A stretch of DNA of 64,000 bases from Bacteroides sp. (GTDB lineage Bacteria; Bacteroidota; Bacteroidia; Bacteroidales; Bacteroidaceae), in the NCBI GenBank assembly GCA_017621035.1, contig JAGATY010000013.1, positions 1 through 64,000 of the forward strand, in the 5' to 3' direction. Positions 33,749-43,279 of this stretch are shown here, piece by piece. The stretch's first letter is position 1. The number at the start of each line of letters is the position of its first letter. The translations under genes were made by a program, and so were the position numbers. The notes beneath the pieces are model-generated. The model saw nothing but the letters and a program-made list of their open reading frames with translations. It was not told where the DNA came from and did not search any database.

Positions 33749-34795
33749 ATGATAGAAGAAAAATACATGCGGAGGTGCATACAACTGGCAGAAAACGGCC
33801 TTTGCAACACTGCGCCCAACCCCATGGTCGGGGCTGTTATCGTGTATAATGACCGGATTATCGGGGAGGGGTACCACATCCATTGCGGAGAGGCCCACGC
33901 CGAAGTGAATGCCATCCGATCGGTAAAAGAGCCGGAACTGCTGAAGCACTCCACCCTCTACGTCAGCCTGGAGCCCTGTTCTCACTACGGGAAAACGCCC
34001 CCATGCGCCGACTTGATTATAGAGAAACAGATACCCCGCGTAGTGATAGGCTGCCAAGACCCCTTCTCAGAGGTTGCCGGTCGGGGCATTCGCAAGCTGC
34101 AGGAGGCCGGTTGTGAGGTCACTGTCGGCGTTCTAGAGGAGGAGTGTCGCCACCTTATCCGCCGCTTCATTACCTACCACACCCTACACCGTCCGTACAT
34201 CACACTGAAATGGGCCGAATCTGCCGACAAGTTTATCGACCTGATACGCACTGACGGGCGTCCGGTACTACTCTCCAGCCCCCACACCTCCATGCTGACA
34301 CACAAGCGTCGTGCCGAGCACGATGCCATCATGGTGGGTTCCCACACCGCACGCCTGGACAACCCGCAGCTAAATGTTCGCAACTGGTATGGGCAGGCAC
34401 CCACCCGTGTGGTGCTAGACAGAGAGCTGTCACTCTCCCCCTCATTAGCTCTTTTCGACGAGACCATCCCCACCCTCATCTTCACAGAGAAAGAGGCTCT
34501 CTCCACACCTCGGAAGCGTTTCATCCGCATCGACTTCCGGCAAGCGGTACTTCCGCAAATCATGGAGGTATTGTACCAAGAGAAAATCCAGTCGCTACTA
34601 GTAGAGGGAGGAAGCATTTTACTACAATCTTTCATAGATGCTCAACTATGGGACGAGATATTTGTGGAAGAGGCTCCGGTGGTTCTACAAAACGGCATCA
34701 AGGCACCAAGGATTGAACCGGGCACTCCATTCACCTCAGAGCAGCATTTTGGCAGACACATTCGTCACTATGTAGCCTCCCCTACCCGTTCCTAA
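33749..34795 (+). CDS. ribD: Bifunctional riboflavin biosynthesis deaminase/reductase
   Basis: The 348-residue two-domain enzyme has an N-terminal zinc deaminase with HAEVNA (zinc His, catalytic Glu) and PCSHYGKTPPC (two zinc Cys), residues about 1-145. A C-terminal RibG reductase follows with ITLKWAESADKFI and LVEGGSILLQSF. It carries out the second and third steps of riboflavin synthesis in the cytoplasm. The other rib genes are not in the window. No FMN riboswitch is visible in the short 57-bp leader. A strong terminator follows at 34869-34942. Confidence 0.96.
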   Translation: MIEEKYMRRCIQLAENGLCNTAPNPMVGAVIVYNDRIIGEGYHIHCGEAHAEVNAIRSVKEPELLKHSTLYVSLEPCSHYGKTPPCADLIIEKQIPRVVIGCQDPFSEVAGRGIRKLQEAGCEVTVGVLEEECRHLIRRFITYHTLHRPYITLKWAESADKFIDLIRTDGRPVLLSSPHTSMLTHKRRAEHDAIMVGSHTARLDNPQLNVRNWYGQAPTRVVLDRELSLSPSLALFDETIPTLIFTEKEALSTPRKRFIRIDFRQAVLPQIMEVLYQEKIQSLLVEGGSILLQSFIDAQLWDEIFVEEAPVVLQNGIKAPRIEPGTPFTSEQHFGRHIRHYVASPTRS

Positions 34796-34868
34796 CACCC
34801 CCGGAGGCTGCAGGTTCTTCGCCGGAACTCCTCCCTCTGACATCTTTTTAGAGATTCCCCACAGCAAC

Positions 34869-34942
34869 ATCCGTCACCTTATTACCCACCGGAAACAACC
34901 TACTGGTTTCCAGCGAGTAACAAGGTGGCGGATTTCTTTTTC
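34869..34942 (+). terminator. Long hairpin terminator after ribD
   Basis: ATCCGTCACCTTATTAC pairs with GTAACAAGGTGGCGGAT across a smaller inner hairpin (GGAAAC / GTTTCC) and is followed by TTTCTTTTT. Arms end at 34869 and 34933. Confidence 0.8.
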
Positions 34943-34955
34943 CCAGCCAAAGCAT

Positions 34956-35099
34956 CCCTACCCGCAAGGAACCTACGCCATTATCCATTCAATTTTGCTT
35001 CGATTTTTATTCGTTATCTCCTTGGAAAATCAGGACTTTATCGAATGTATATCGAAGCAATATCAAAGTTATAAGTAGTGGATATTGGAGAAGGTAGGG
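34956..35099. repeat. Long imperfect inverted repeat in the ribD/DUF6242 gap
   Basis: The outer arms are CCCTACC (34956-34962) and GGTAGGG (35093-35099). The inner arms are TTGCTTCGAT (34995-35004) and ATCGAAGCAA (35051-35060), with weaker matches between. Together they can fold into a hairpin of about 144 bases. The rest of the gap to 35303 shows no gene. Confidence 0.6.
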
Positions 35100-35303
35100 A
35101 GCGGGTACTGCGCTGATGTCCGGTTAATTTAATAGAGGTGTGAGGGAAACAATCGTTACGTCTCTCTTATTTTTGCTCAAAAAAGAGGGGTGAGTGCGCC
35201 AAAGTTGCCTTCCGAAGTCCTTTTTTATCCTAAAAGTACCTTGTTTTATCTATAATTTTGTATAAAACTTCCCGACGAAAGCTTTTATAAACAGAATTGT
35301 TTC

Positions 35304-35311
35304 TACATTTG
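35304..35311 (+). promoter_or_regulatory. Putative -7 element of the 35.3 kb lipoprotein gene
   Basis: TACATTTG lies 28 bp before the ATG and fits TAnnTTTG. A clear -33 element is not seen. Confidence 0.45.
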
Positions 35312-35339
35312 CAACTTGTAAATAAACCGTTACTTTTAA

Positions 35340-36659
35340 ATGAGACTAAAGTTTTTATCACTTATTGCTAGTTTTTTAGTACTATCTGTCGTTATCGGCT
35401 CTTGCGTCGACGGAACAGAAGACTACACATACACAGCCGACGCTTCTTTATACGCATTCAGACTTGACAGTGTTAACGGCACCATGTATGAATTCACTAT
35501 TGACCAGATAAACAAGGTTGTTTATAACAGAGACTCCATGCCGGTTGGGGCAGACACCATCATTAACCAGATACTTATTGATACACTGACTGTTACCGGT
35601 TGGGTTATCCATGCAGATACTTTGGTAGAAGAGGGTGACTCCATCAATATGCTGGCTGCCATGAACAATGACAATGGCATGAAGTTCACAGTATATGCAG
35701 GTGACGGAATGACGACTTGCGATTATCGCATCAAGGTCAATGTCCACACACAAGACCCTGACTCACTGGTTTGGAAGAACATGCAGGAAGTCAGCCCCAT
35801 CTTCTCGGAAGAGGTTAACGAGGGTGCACAGAAATCTATCCTTTTGAACAATAAATTGTTGGTTTACACCTCCAACACCACTTATTATAGTACCTCTACA
35901 GACATCAATCAGTACGGATGGAGTGAAGGAACTGTAAGCGGTTTGCCGCAGACAGTAGATTTGAGTTCACTCATCAACTGCAACGAAGCACTTTATGTGC
36001 TGGCAGATGGCGACCTCTATACCTCTACAGACGGTGAGGCCTGGAGCAAGGTGGAAGCCCTGAGTGGTGACTTAGTGTCGCTGATTGCCGTATTCCCCGC
36101 TAACGAGGAGACCGGTATGCCCATCACTCTGTCCGCCATCAAGACGGTAGAAGGCGTGAATACCTACTGCGCTACCTCAGACTTTGCCTCTTGGACGCTT
36201 GGAGAAACGGTGCCGGAAGATTTCCCCACCAGTCATTTCTATGCAGCAGTACAGACCAATGGCAGTGGAGTAGACAAAGTAACCATCGTGGGTATGCCTC
36301 ACTACAATGAGAAGGCTACCATCCCCTGGTTCTCATTGGATGGTCTGGGTTGGGCAAGTCTGGAAACGTCAGACAGCAACTACAGATGTCCCAAGCTGAA
36401 CAATCCGGCAATCATCTTTTACGGAGGACAGTACTACATCATGGGTGGTAGTTTCCACTCCATCTTCACCTCAGTCACTTCCATTGCCTGGAAAGCAACA
36501 AGCAGCAAGTTCTCCATGCTGGAAGAGTTCTATATGAAAGGCTTCTATTCACTGAACATAGATAAAGACAACTATATTTGGATTGTATGGGGCGGCAACG
36601 GTGCCACCAATGAAGTATGGCGTGGACGCCTGAACCGGTTGGGTTTCCTAATCCAATAA
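35340..36659 (+). CDS. DUF6242-like lipoprotein
   Basis: The 439-residue protein has a lipoprotein signal (lipobox IGSC, C22). The first 150 residues look like an Ig-like or lectin-like beta domain. The rest holds repeats such as ALYVLADGDLYTSTDGEAWSKV, WFSLDGLGWASLE and FYGGQYYIMGG, which suggest a beta-propeller. This matches the Bacteroidales family I know as DUF6242, function unknown. Membership is from memory of the pattern. The outer-membrane barrel protein directly downstream may be a partner. Confidence 0.82.
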   Translation: MRLKFLSLIASFLVLSVVIGSCVDGTEDYTYTADASLYAFRLDSVNGTMYEFTIDQINKVVYNRDSMPVGADTIINQILIDTLTVTGWVIHADTLVEEGDSINMLAAMNNDNGMKFTVYAGDGMTTCDYRIKVNVHTQDPDSLVWKNMQEVSPIFSEEVNEGAQKSILLNNKLLVYTSNTTYYSTSTDINQYGWSEGTVSGLPQTVDLSSLINCNEALYVLADGDLYTSTDGEAWSKVEALSGDLVSLIAVFPANEETGMPITLSAIKTVEGVNTYCATSDFASWTLGETVPEDFPTSHFYAAVQTNGSGVDKVTIVGMPHYNEKATIPWFSLDGLGWASLETSDSNYRCPKLNNPAIIFYGGQYYIMGGSFHSIFTSVTSIAWKATSSKFSMLEEFYMKGFYSLNIDKDNYIWIVWGGNGATNEVWRGRLNRLGFLIQ

Positions 36660-36704
36660 TAAGTGTATCACTTCTACCGTGTTATCCATCAAGAAACTGA
36701 CGGT

Positions 36705-37397
36705 ATGGTGAATAGAATAAAGATACTACTCTGTATTTGCTGGCTTGTATGGCCATGCGCTGATACATATGCACAGGATGAATACAGATGGGAATGGGGC
36801 GCGACATTAGGCAGTAGCTTCTATCTGGGCGATGCCAATGGCAGCAAGCCATTCAAAGATGCCGGATTGGCCGGGGGATTTATCGCCCGTTACCTGCTTA
36901 ATCCGCATATGGCCGTAAAAGGCAATCTGACCGTCGGCAGGATATCCGGCGACACTAGAGATTTCAAGAATGTGTATCCGAATGGAGAGCATGTTGGTTT
37001 CAAAAGAACCCTGTTTGACTTGGGAGCACAATTTGAATATAACTTTTGGGGCTACGGAGCCAATGCTTACCGGGGAGACCGGAAATTTACACCTTATATA
37101 TTAGGTGGCATAGGCTTTACCTTTGCTCCCAAACCGGCAGAAGGAGTTTTTACCATGAACTTTCCTATCGGAATGGGGCTGAAATATAAAGTGGCACAAC
37201 GAATTAACATAGGATGTGAGTTGACTGCACGCTTTACGCTTAGTGACCGGTTGGATGTAACCAATACCGGAGGCCTGAAGCTGGAAGACCCGTATCTGAT
37301 AAAAGGAAAAGGGCTGAAGAATAAAGATAACTATGTGTTTGCACTGTTCTTTCTGTCCTATGATTTTTCCCTTAAATGCAGGGATTGTAACAATTGA
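36705..37397 (+). CDS. Outer-membrane beta-barrel protein (DUF6089-like)
   Basis: The 230-residue protein has a signal peptide ([20 protein letters not shown]…YAQ) and a chain of amphipathic strands ([53 protein letters not shown]). That gives an eight- to ten-strand barrel similar to small OmpA/DUF6089-type proteins. I chose ATG 36705; the GTG at 36663 would add 14 residues before the signal. It lies 45 bp after the lipoprotein and 4 bp before uppS, so the four or five genes from here to the skp genes may be one transcript. Confidence 0.86.
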   Translation: MVNRIKILLCICWLVWPCADTYAQDEYRWEWGATLGSSFYLGDANGSKPFKDAGLAGGFIARYLLNPHMAVKGNLTVGRISGDTRDFKNVYPNGEHVGFKRTLFDLGAQFEYNFWGYGANAYRGDRKFTPYILGGIGFTFAPKPAEGVFTMNFPIGMGLKYKVAQRINIGCELTARFTLSDRLDVTNTGGLKLEDPYLIKGKGLKNKDNYVFALFFLSYDFSLKCRDCNN

Positions 37398-37401
37398 CGA
37401 A

Positions 37402-38148
37402 ATGCAATATAAAGAACAAATAGATTTAAATCGGATTCCCTCCCATGTGGCAATCATTATGGATGGCAACGGCAGATGGGCTAAGCAACATGGATGTGAA
37501 CGTAGCTACGGGCATCAGGCCGGAGCTGAGACCGTGCACATCATTGCAGAAGAGGCTGCTAAACTGGGAGTTAAGTATCTGACTTTATATACATTCTCTA
37601 CAGAAAACTGGAACCGCCCTTCGGATGAGGTTGCTGCTCTGATGGGGCTTCTCTTTGAGTCCATCGAGGAGGAGACTTTCATGAAGAACAACATCAGCTT
37701 TCGGGTTATTGGAGACATTCAGGCTCTGCCGGAGAATGTGCAGCAACGTTTGGCCGCTTGTGTGGAGCACACCTCCCAAAACACGGGGATGTGTCTGGTG
37801 CTGGCTCTCAGCTACTCCTCTCGCTGGGAGATAACCGAGGCTGCCCGCCGGATTGCCTCACTGGTAAAAGAAGGAGAGTTGCAACCGGAAGATATCACTC
37901 CGGAGAAGTTTGCTGAGCAGTTGGCTACCAACTTCATGCCGGATCCGGATTTGTTGATTCGCACCGGAGGGGAGATTCGCCTCAGCAACTATTTGTTGTG
38001 GCAATGTGCCTACTCAGAGCTTTATTTCTGCGACACCTACTGGCCGGATTTTCACGAAGAGGAGCTTCACGAAGCCATCTGCAAGTACCAAAAACGGGAA
38101 CGCCGGTTTGGGAAGACAAGTGAGCAGATTAACCAACAAGAACAATAA
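37402..38148 (+). CDS. uppS: Isoprenyl transferase (undecaprenyl diphosphate synthase)
   Basis: The 248-residue enzyme has the signature [14 protein letters not shown] (catalytic Asp near 20), STENWNRP, and the C-terminal [19 protein letters not shown]. It makes the C55 lipid carrier for peptidoglycan and other glycans. I chose ATG 37402 ([13 protein letters not shown]); an in-frame start at 37333 lies inside the upstream gene. bamA follows after 51 bp, an envelope-assembly arrangement common in Bacteroidales. Confidence 0.95.
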   Translation: MQYKEQIDLNRIPSHVAIIMDGNGRWAKQHGCERSYGHQAGAETVHIIAEEAAKLGVKYLTLYTFSTENWNRPSDEVAALMGLLFESIEEETFMKNNISFRVIGDIQALPENVQQRLAACVEHTSQNTGMCLVLALSYSSRWEITEAARRIASLVKEGELQPEDITPEKFAEQLATNFMPDPDLLIRTGGEIRLSNYLLWQCAYSELYFCDTYWPDFHEEELHEAICKYQKRERRFGKTSEQINQQEQ

Positions 38149-38199
38149 AGAGTAAAAGATAAGTTTGTAACCCATAATAATAATAGTAATCATCAAAAC

Positions 38200-40830
38200 A
38201 TGCAGCATCGTATTTTCACCATATTTGTAGTACTGGTTTACCTATTCGGAAGTACACAGACAATTGCAGCACAAGACACAAAAGATACCGAGAAACCTGT
38301 TGTTCTCTACTCGGGTACCCCCAAGAAGTATGAGATAGCAGACATCAAAGTGGAAGGTGCCAAGAATTATGAAGATTATGTCATCATAGGACTATCCGGT
38401 CTCTCTAAGAAGCAGGTTATCAGTGTACCCGGTGAGGAAATCACCCAGGCCATTAAGCGTTATATGCGTCACGGACTCTTCTCTAATGTGCAGATTACCC
38501 TGGACAAGGTGGAAGATGACAAGGCTTGGATTACCATTCACCTGACTATGCGCCCGCGTGTATCGGAAATTAACTACCACGGTGTAAAGAAGTCTGAACG
38601 TGAAGATTTGGAAGCGCGTGTCGGCATGATGAAGGGTGGACAGGTAACCCCGAACTTAATCAGTCGTGCAGAAACGCTCATCAAGCGCTACTACGATGAC
38701 AAGGGCTTCAAGAATGCAGAGGTTATCATCGCGCAAAAGGATGATGTTTCTAATGAAAATCAGGTGATTATAGACATCAATATCGACAAGAAGGAGAAGG
38801 TAAAAGTTCATGAAATCAAGATTGTGGGTGCTGATGCCATTCCTGCTAAGAAATTGAAGCGCATCATGAAGAAGACTAACGAGAAGAATAAACTGGTTAA
38901 TCTCTTCCGTACCAAGAAGTTTGTCGAGGAGAACTATGCTGCGGACAAACAACTTATCATCGACAAGTACAATGAATTGGGTTACCGTGATGCTATCATT
39001 GTGAAAGACAGCGTTTCTGCATATGACGACCGTACGGTGAATGTCTACCTGGAAATTGAAGAGGGTCAGAAATACTATTTACGTAATGTTACCTGGGTGG
39101 GTAACACACTCTATCCCTCAGAACAGTTGGACTACTACCTCCAGATGAAGAAGGGTGACGTCTATAACCAGAAGTTATTGGAAGAGCGTACCGTAAGTGA
39201 TGATGACGCTATCGGTAATCTCTACTACAACAACGGTTACCTGTTCTACAACCTTGATCCGGTAGAAGTCAATATTGTTGGTGACTCTATCGACTTGGAG
39301 ATGCGTATTTCAGAAGGAACACAGGCTACTATCAGTAAGATTAGTATCAATGGTAACGACCGCTTGTATGAAAATGTTGTCCGTCGTGAACTTTACACAC
39401 GTCCGGGTGCCTTATTCAGCCGTGAAGACTTGATGCGTTCTATGCGTGAAATCCAGCAGATGGGACACTTCGACCCTGAAAAAATCACTCCGGACATCCG
39501 CCCGAAACCGGAAGATGGTACTGTGGACATCGGCTATGACCTGATTCCGAAGGCCAACGACCAGGTGGAATTCTCTGCCGGTTGGGGACAAACAGGTATC
39601 ATTGGTAAATTGAGCTTGAAGTTTACTAACTTCTCACTGGCCAATTTGTTACACCCGGGAGAGAACTATCGCGGCATCCTGCCACAAGGTGATGGACAGA
39701 CCTTGACACTTAGTGCACAGACCAATGCTAAGTATTATCAATCATACAGTGTATCGTTCTATGACCCGTGGTTTGGTGGAAAACGCCCGAATGCGTTCTC
39801 TATCTCAGCCTTCTATTCTCGTCAGACAGACATCAGCGACACCTATTATAATAGTGCTTACTACAACAACTATTACAACAGCTATTACAGCGGCTTGTAT
39901 GGTTACGGAACCTATAACTACGGTAACTACAGTAGCTACGAGAACTACTATGACCCGGATAAGAGCATCCAGATGTGGGGACTTGCCGTTATGTTTGGTA
40001 AGCGTCTGAAGTGGCCTGATGACTATTTCCAGGTAACAGCTGAGTTAGCATACACACGCTACAACCTGAAAGACTGGCAATACTTCCCTGTAACAGATGG
40101 TAAGTGTAACAACCTGAGCTTGAACCTGACATTATCTCGTAACTCTACAGATAACCCCATCTACCCACGTAGTGGTTCTGACTTCTCTTTGTCTGTACAG
40201 CTCACTCCTCCCTACTCTTTGTTCGACGGTAAGGACTACAGCAAGTACAGTACCAGCAATCAGGATGATATGAACAAGATGCACAAGTGGATTGAGTACC
40301 ACAAGTGGAAGTTCAACTCCAAGATTTACATCCCGTTGGCAGACCCCATCACAGTAAAGCGTACTCCGGTATTGATGGCACGTGTCGATTTCGGTTTGCT
40401 GGGTCATTACAACAGTCACAAGCGCTCACCGTTTGAGACCTTCGACATGGGTGGTGACGGTATGACCGGTTACTCTACTTATGCCACCGAAAGCATTGCA
40501 CTGCGTGGTTATGAGAACAGCGCGTTGACACCTTATGGTTACGAAGGCTATGCCTATGCACGCATTGGCATGGAGTTAAGATACCCCGTCATGTTGGAAA
40601 CAAGTTCTACCATTTATATGTTAGGCTTTGTTGAGGCAGGTAATGCTTGGCAGAATGTCAATAAGTTCAATCCGTTCGAGTTGAAGCGTTCAGCCGGTGT
40701 CGGTGTGCGTCTATTCCTCCCGATGATTGGTATGATGGGTATCGACTACGCATACGGTTTCGACAAGATCTTCGGTACCAAGGATTATGGTGGCAGTCAG
40801 TTCCACTTCGTATTGGGACAAGAGTTCTAA
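38200..40830 (+). CDS. bamA: Outer-membrane assembly protein BamA
   Basis: The 876-residue protein has a signal peptide, about five POTRA domains (residues about 45-460; for example EIADIKVEGAKNYEDYVIIG, VKVHEIKIVGADAIPAKKLKR) and the C-terminal Omp85 barrel ending in …QFHFVLGQEF with the terminal aromatic residue. It inserts beta-barrel proteins into the outer membrane. Residues 547-589 form a loop with 16 tyrosines in 43 residues, which is unusual. Two Skp-like chaperone genes follow, as expected for the BAM pathway. Confidence 0.96.
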   Translation: MQHRIFTIFVVLVYLFGSTQTIAAQDTKDTEKPVVLYSGTPKKYEIADIKVEGAKNYEDYVIIGLSGLSKKQVISVPGEEITQAIKRYMRHGLFSNVQITLDKVEDDKAWITIHLTMRPRVSEINYHGVKKSEREDLEARVGMMKGGQVTPNLISRAETLIKRYYDDKGFKNAEVIIAQKDDVSNENQVIIDINIDKKEKVKVHEIKIVGADAIPAKKLKRIMKKTNEKNKLVNLFRTKKFVEENYAADKQLIIDKYNELGYRDAIIVKDSVSAYDDRTVNVYLEIEEGQKYYLRNVTWVGNTLYPSEQLDYYLQMKKGDVYNQKLLEERTVSDDDAIGNLYYNNGYLFYNLDPVEVNIVGDSIDLEMRISEGTQATISKISINGNDRLYENVVRRELYTRPGALFSREDLMRSMREIQQMGHFDPEKITPDIRPKPEDGTVDIGYDLIPKANDQVEFSAGWGQTGIIGKLSLKFTNFSLANLLHPGENYRGILPQGDGQTLTLSAQTNAKYYQSYSVSFYDPWFGGKRPNAFSISAFYSRQTDISDTYYNSAYYNNYYNSYYSGLYGYGTYNYGNYSSYENYYDPDKSIQMWGLAVMFGKRLKWPDDYFQVTAELAYTRYNLKDWQYFPVTDGKCNNLSLNLTLSRNSTDNPIYPRSGSDFSLSVQLTPPYSLFDGKDYSKYSTSNQDDMNKMHKWIEYHKWKFNSKIYIPLADPITVKRTPVLMARVDFGLLGHYNSHKRSPFETFDMGGDGMTGYSTYATESIALRGYENSALTPYGYEGYAYARIGMELRYPVMLETSSTIYMLGFVEAGNAWQNVNKFNPFELKRSAGVGVRLFLPMIGMMGIDYAYGFDKIFGTKDYGGSQFHFVLGQEF

Positions 40831-40875
40831 TGCGCCTGCAGGAAGAATCATTTAACCACTTAAATGTCAAACGTT

Positions 40876-41391
40876 ATGAGAAGAGTTTTTTTAGCCTTGC
40901 TTCTGTCCATTGCAGCAGTTTTCACTGCACAGGCACAGAAATATGCACTGATTGACATGGAATACATTCTTAAGAACATTCCTGCCTACGAGCGTGCCAA
41001 TGAGCAACTGAACCAGACCTCCAAGAAATGGCAAGGCGAGGTTGAAAAGCTGGCTGAAGAGGCCAAGACCTTGTACAAGAACTACCAGTCTGAATCTGTA
41101 TTCCTCTCCGACGAGCAGAAGACCCAAAAGGAAGAGGAGATTATTGCCAAGGAAAAAGCTGTGGCAGAATTGCGCAGACAATACTTCGGGCCGGAAGGAG
41201 AGTTGTATAAGAAGCAGGAGAGTCTGATGCGCCCCATTCAAGACGAAATCTACAATGCAGTGAAAGAGATATCCAACCAAAAGGGGTATGCACTCGTCAT
41301 CGACCGTGCCTCTGCCAGCAGTATCATTTATGCTTCTCCCAGCATTGACATTAGTAATGAAGTACTTGCTCGGTTAGGATATTCAAAATAA
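40876..41391 (+). CDS. OmpH/Skp family periplasmic chaperone (first copy)
   Basis: The protein has 171 residues counted from the ATG at 40876 (MRRVFLALLLSIAAVF); the ATG at 40864 is also open and adds four residues. After the signal peptide (…FTAQAQ) comes the Skp pattern: YALIDMEYILKNIPAYERA, a long charged coiled-coil hairpin, and a C-terminal beta segment ALVIDRASASSIIYASPSIDI. Trimers hold unfolded outer-membrane proteins for BamA, encoded just upstream. Confidence 0.94.
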   Translation: MRRVFLALLLSIAAVFTAQAQKYALIDMEYILKNIPAYERANEQLNQTSKKWQGEVEKLAEEAKTLYKNYQSESVFLSDEQKTQKEEEIIAKEKAVAELRRQYFGPEGELYKKQESLMRPIQDEIYNAVKEISNQKGYALVIDRASASSIIYASPSIDISNEVLARLGYSK

Positions 41392-41456
41392 ATTCATACA
41401 TTTGCAGGCCAAAGAGAGACAATAATTGAATAATCAATCTAATAACAATAAACATT

Positions 41457-41963
41457 ATGCTTAAAAAAATCGCATTAATCGCAATCATGTTCATCCTTCC
41501 GTTGGGAGCGATGGCACAAACAAAGTTTGCACACCTGAATTCTCAAGAGGTAGTTGTTGTAATGCCTGAGTTCCTGAAAGCACAAGCTGATCTGGAAGCT
41601 ATGGCCAAGAAGTACCAAGAAGAGATGCAACGCACTCAAGATGAGTTCCAGAAGAAGTATCAAGAGTTCCTGGCTCAAGCAGATTCTCTGCCGAAGAACA
41701 TTGCTGAGCGTCGTCAGAAAGAGTTGCAAGACATGGCACAGCGCCAAGAACAGTTCCAACAAGAGGCTGCACAAGCTATGCAACAAGCACAAAACGAAGC
41801 CATGACCCCCATCTACAAGAAGCTGGAAGATGCTATCCAAGCAGTAGGTAAGGCCGAAGGTGTGGTTTATGTATTCGACTTGGCACGCACACAGATTCCT
41901 TACATCAGCTCTCAAAGCATTGATGTAACTGCCAAGGTAAAGGCTCAGCTGGGCATTAAATAA
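41457..41963 (+). CDS. OmpH/Skp family periplasmic chaperone (second copy)
   Basis: The 168-residue protein has a signal peptide (…PLGAMAQ), FAHLNSQEVVVVMPEFLKAQ, a Gln-rich coiled-coil hairpin and VVYVFDLARTQIPYIS at the end. It is a diverged tandem paralogue of the preceding gene, and the coiled coil is much richer in glutamine. Retaining both copies suggests that mixed trimers or different client sets are used. A strong terminator follows directly. Confidence 0.94.
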   Translation: MLKKIALIAIMFILPLGAMAQTKFAHLNSQEVVVVMPEFLKAQADLEAMAKKYQEEMQRTQDEFQKKYQEFLAQADSLPKNIAERRQKELQDMAQRQEQFQQEAAQAMQQAQNEAMTPIYKKLEDAIQAVGKAEGVVYVFDLARTQIPYISSQSIDVTAKVKAQLGIK

Positions 41964-41992
41964 GACACAGCCGTCATCATTTGTTTTAGAGA

Positions 41993-42032
41993 CGGGCGTA
42001 ATTCCTTAGGGGGTTACGCCCGTATTTTTTTG
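41993..42032 (+). terminator. Terminator after the skp genes
   Basis: ACGGGCGTAA (41993-42002) and TTACGCCCGT (42015-42024) form a 10-bp stem followed by ATTTTTTT. This probably ends the uppS-bamA-skp-skp transcript. Confidence 0.88.
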
Positions 42033-42120
42033 CATGCCAATGCAGTGGGAAGAGAAGTTCATTACTGCATTCAGCGTACCCTCCTCTCTCCTATTGTGAC
42101 GAATAATGGAGAAAAATAAA

Positions 42121-42152
42121 TTTGTCAATGCGCTAGGCATGCACTATCTTTG
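42121..42152 (+). promoter_or_regulatory. Promoter of murI
   Basis: TTTG (42121-42124) and TATCTTTG (42145-42152) are 20 bases apart, a full consensus match. The murI ATG is 26 bp downstream. Confidence 0.75.
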
Positions 42153-42177
42153 CATCGTAAAGAAGAGAAGCAAGAGT

Positions 42178-43026
42178 ATGATAGCAAAGAAACTTCCCAC
42201 TGCCGCCGGTGCCATCGGCGTATTCGACTCCGGGTATGGCGGACTAACCATCCTAAGCAAGATTCGTGAGTTACTTCCCCAATACGACTATATCTACCTG
42301 GGTGACAATGCACGTACCCCTTACGGCAGCCGCTCCTTCGAGGTAGTCTATGAGTTCACACGGCAAGCTGTCACCAAACTGTTCGAAATGGGTTGCCACC
42401 TGGTTATCCTGGCCTGCAACACAGCTTCGGCCAAGGCATTGCGTACCATCCAAATGAACGACTTGCCTAACCTCGACCCCATGCGTCGCGTTCTCGGGGT
42501 TATCCGTCCTACAGTTGAATGTATTGGCGACATTACCCAAAGCCGTCATGTAGGCGTGTTGGCCACAGCCGGTACCATCAAATCAAACTCCTATCCGTTG
42601 GAAATACACAAGCTGTTCCCCGATATCAAAGTCAGCAGTGTAGCCTGTCCCTTGTGGGTGCCATTGGTTGAGAACAATGAAGCCCTGGGTGAGGGTGCCG
42701 ACTACTTTGTCAAGAAGTACATCGACCAACTGCTACAGAAGGATGAGCAGATAGACACCGCCATTCTAGGCTGCACCCACTATCCCCTCCTCCTGCCAAA
42801 GATAGAGCAATACATGCCTAAAGACATCCACATCATTTCTCAGGGCGAGCTGGTTGCACGCAGTCTGGAGAACTACCTGCAGCGTCACCCCGAGATGGAT
42901 AAGAAGTGTACCAAAGGAGGCCGATGCATGTACCGCACTACCGAAGCCGAAGAGAAATTTACCGAGTCTGCCTCTACCTTCCTGAATCAGACAGTGAGGG
43001 TTGAACGCATCTCTCTGGAATTCTAA
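42178..43026 (+). CDS. murI: Glutamate racemase
   Basis: The 282-residue enzyme has IGVFDSGYGGLT at the N-terminus and the two catalytic cysteines in ACNTAS and GCTHYPLL. It supplies D-glutamate for peptidoglycan. I chose ATG 42178 because the upstream in-frame ATG at 42106 lies before the promoter, and the first 24 residues from there match nothing. An extra KCTKGGRC segment near the C-terminus is not part of the core fold. Confidence 0.95.
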   Translation: MIAKKLPTAAGAIGVFDSGYGGLTILSKIRELLPQYDYIYLGDNARTPYGSRSFEVVYEFTRQAVTKLFEMGCHLVILACNTASAKALRTIQMNDLPNLDPMRRVLGVIRPTVECIGDITQSRHVGVLATAGTIKSNSYPLEIHKLFPDIKVSSVACPLWVPLVENNEALGEGADYFVKKYIDQLLQKDEQIDTAILGCTHYPLLLPKIEQYMPKDIHIISQGELVARSLENYLQRHPEMDKKCTKGGRCMYRTTEAEEKFTESASTFLNQTVRVERISLEF

Positions 43027-43047
43027 CGATAGAAACCTCCTACCAAA

Positions 43048-43086
43048 AATGCCCACACTTACAGCCAAAAGTGTGGGCATTTTCTT
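43048..43086 (+). terminator. Terminator after murI
   Basis: AATGCCCACACTT (43048-43060) and AAGTGTGGGCAT (43069-43080) form a 12-bp stem with an 8-base loop, followed by TTTTCTTT. Confidence 0.85.
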
Positions 43087-43199
43087 TGTAACGCTGAGTG
43101 TTTTCGCCACAACAGCAAGCATTATCCTGATGATGAGCTGGCAGGTTTTCAGCAGTAGCCACCTGCCGTTCCCCCATTTCCCGCACTTTTCTGCCCCCG

Positions 43200-43233
43200 T
43201 TTGCACGTATTAGGCAAAACTTCTTTACCTTTG
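43200..43233 (+). promoter_or_regulatory. Promoter of the DUF2007-proB-proA operon
   Basis: TTTG (43200-43203) and TACCTTTG (43226-43233) lie 22 bases apart, slightly wider than usual, 46 bp before the DUF2007 start. Confidence 0.6.
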
Positions 43234-43279
43234 CCCGTGTTATAAAGGCATAGATATGAATCACTAAATAGACTTCATC

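Noticed and set aside
34796-34950. Riboswitch after or before ribD
   Set aside because: The structure follows the ribD stop and ends in a T run, so it is better read as a terminator. No conserved FMN aptamer bases are seen.
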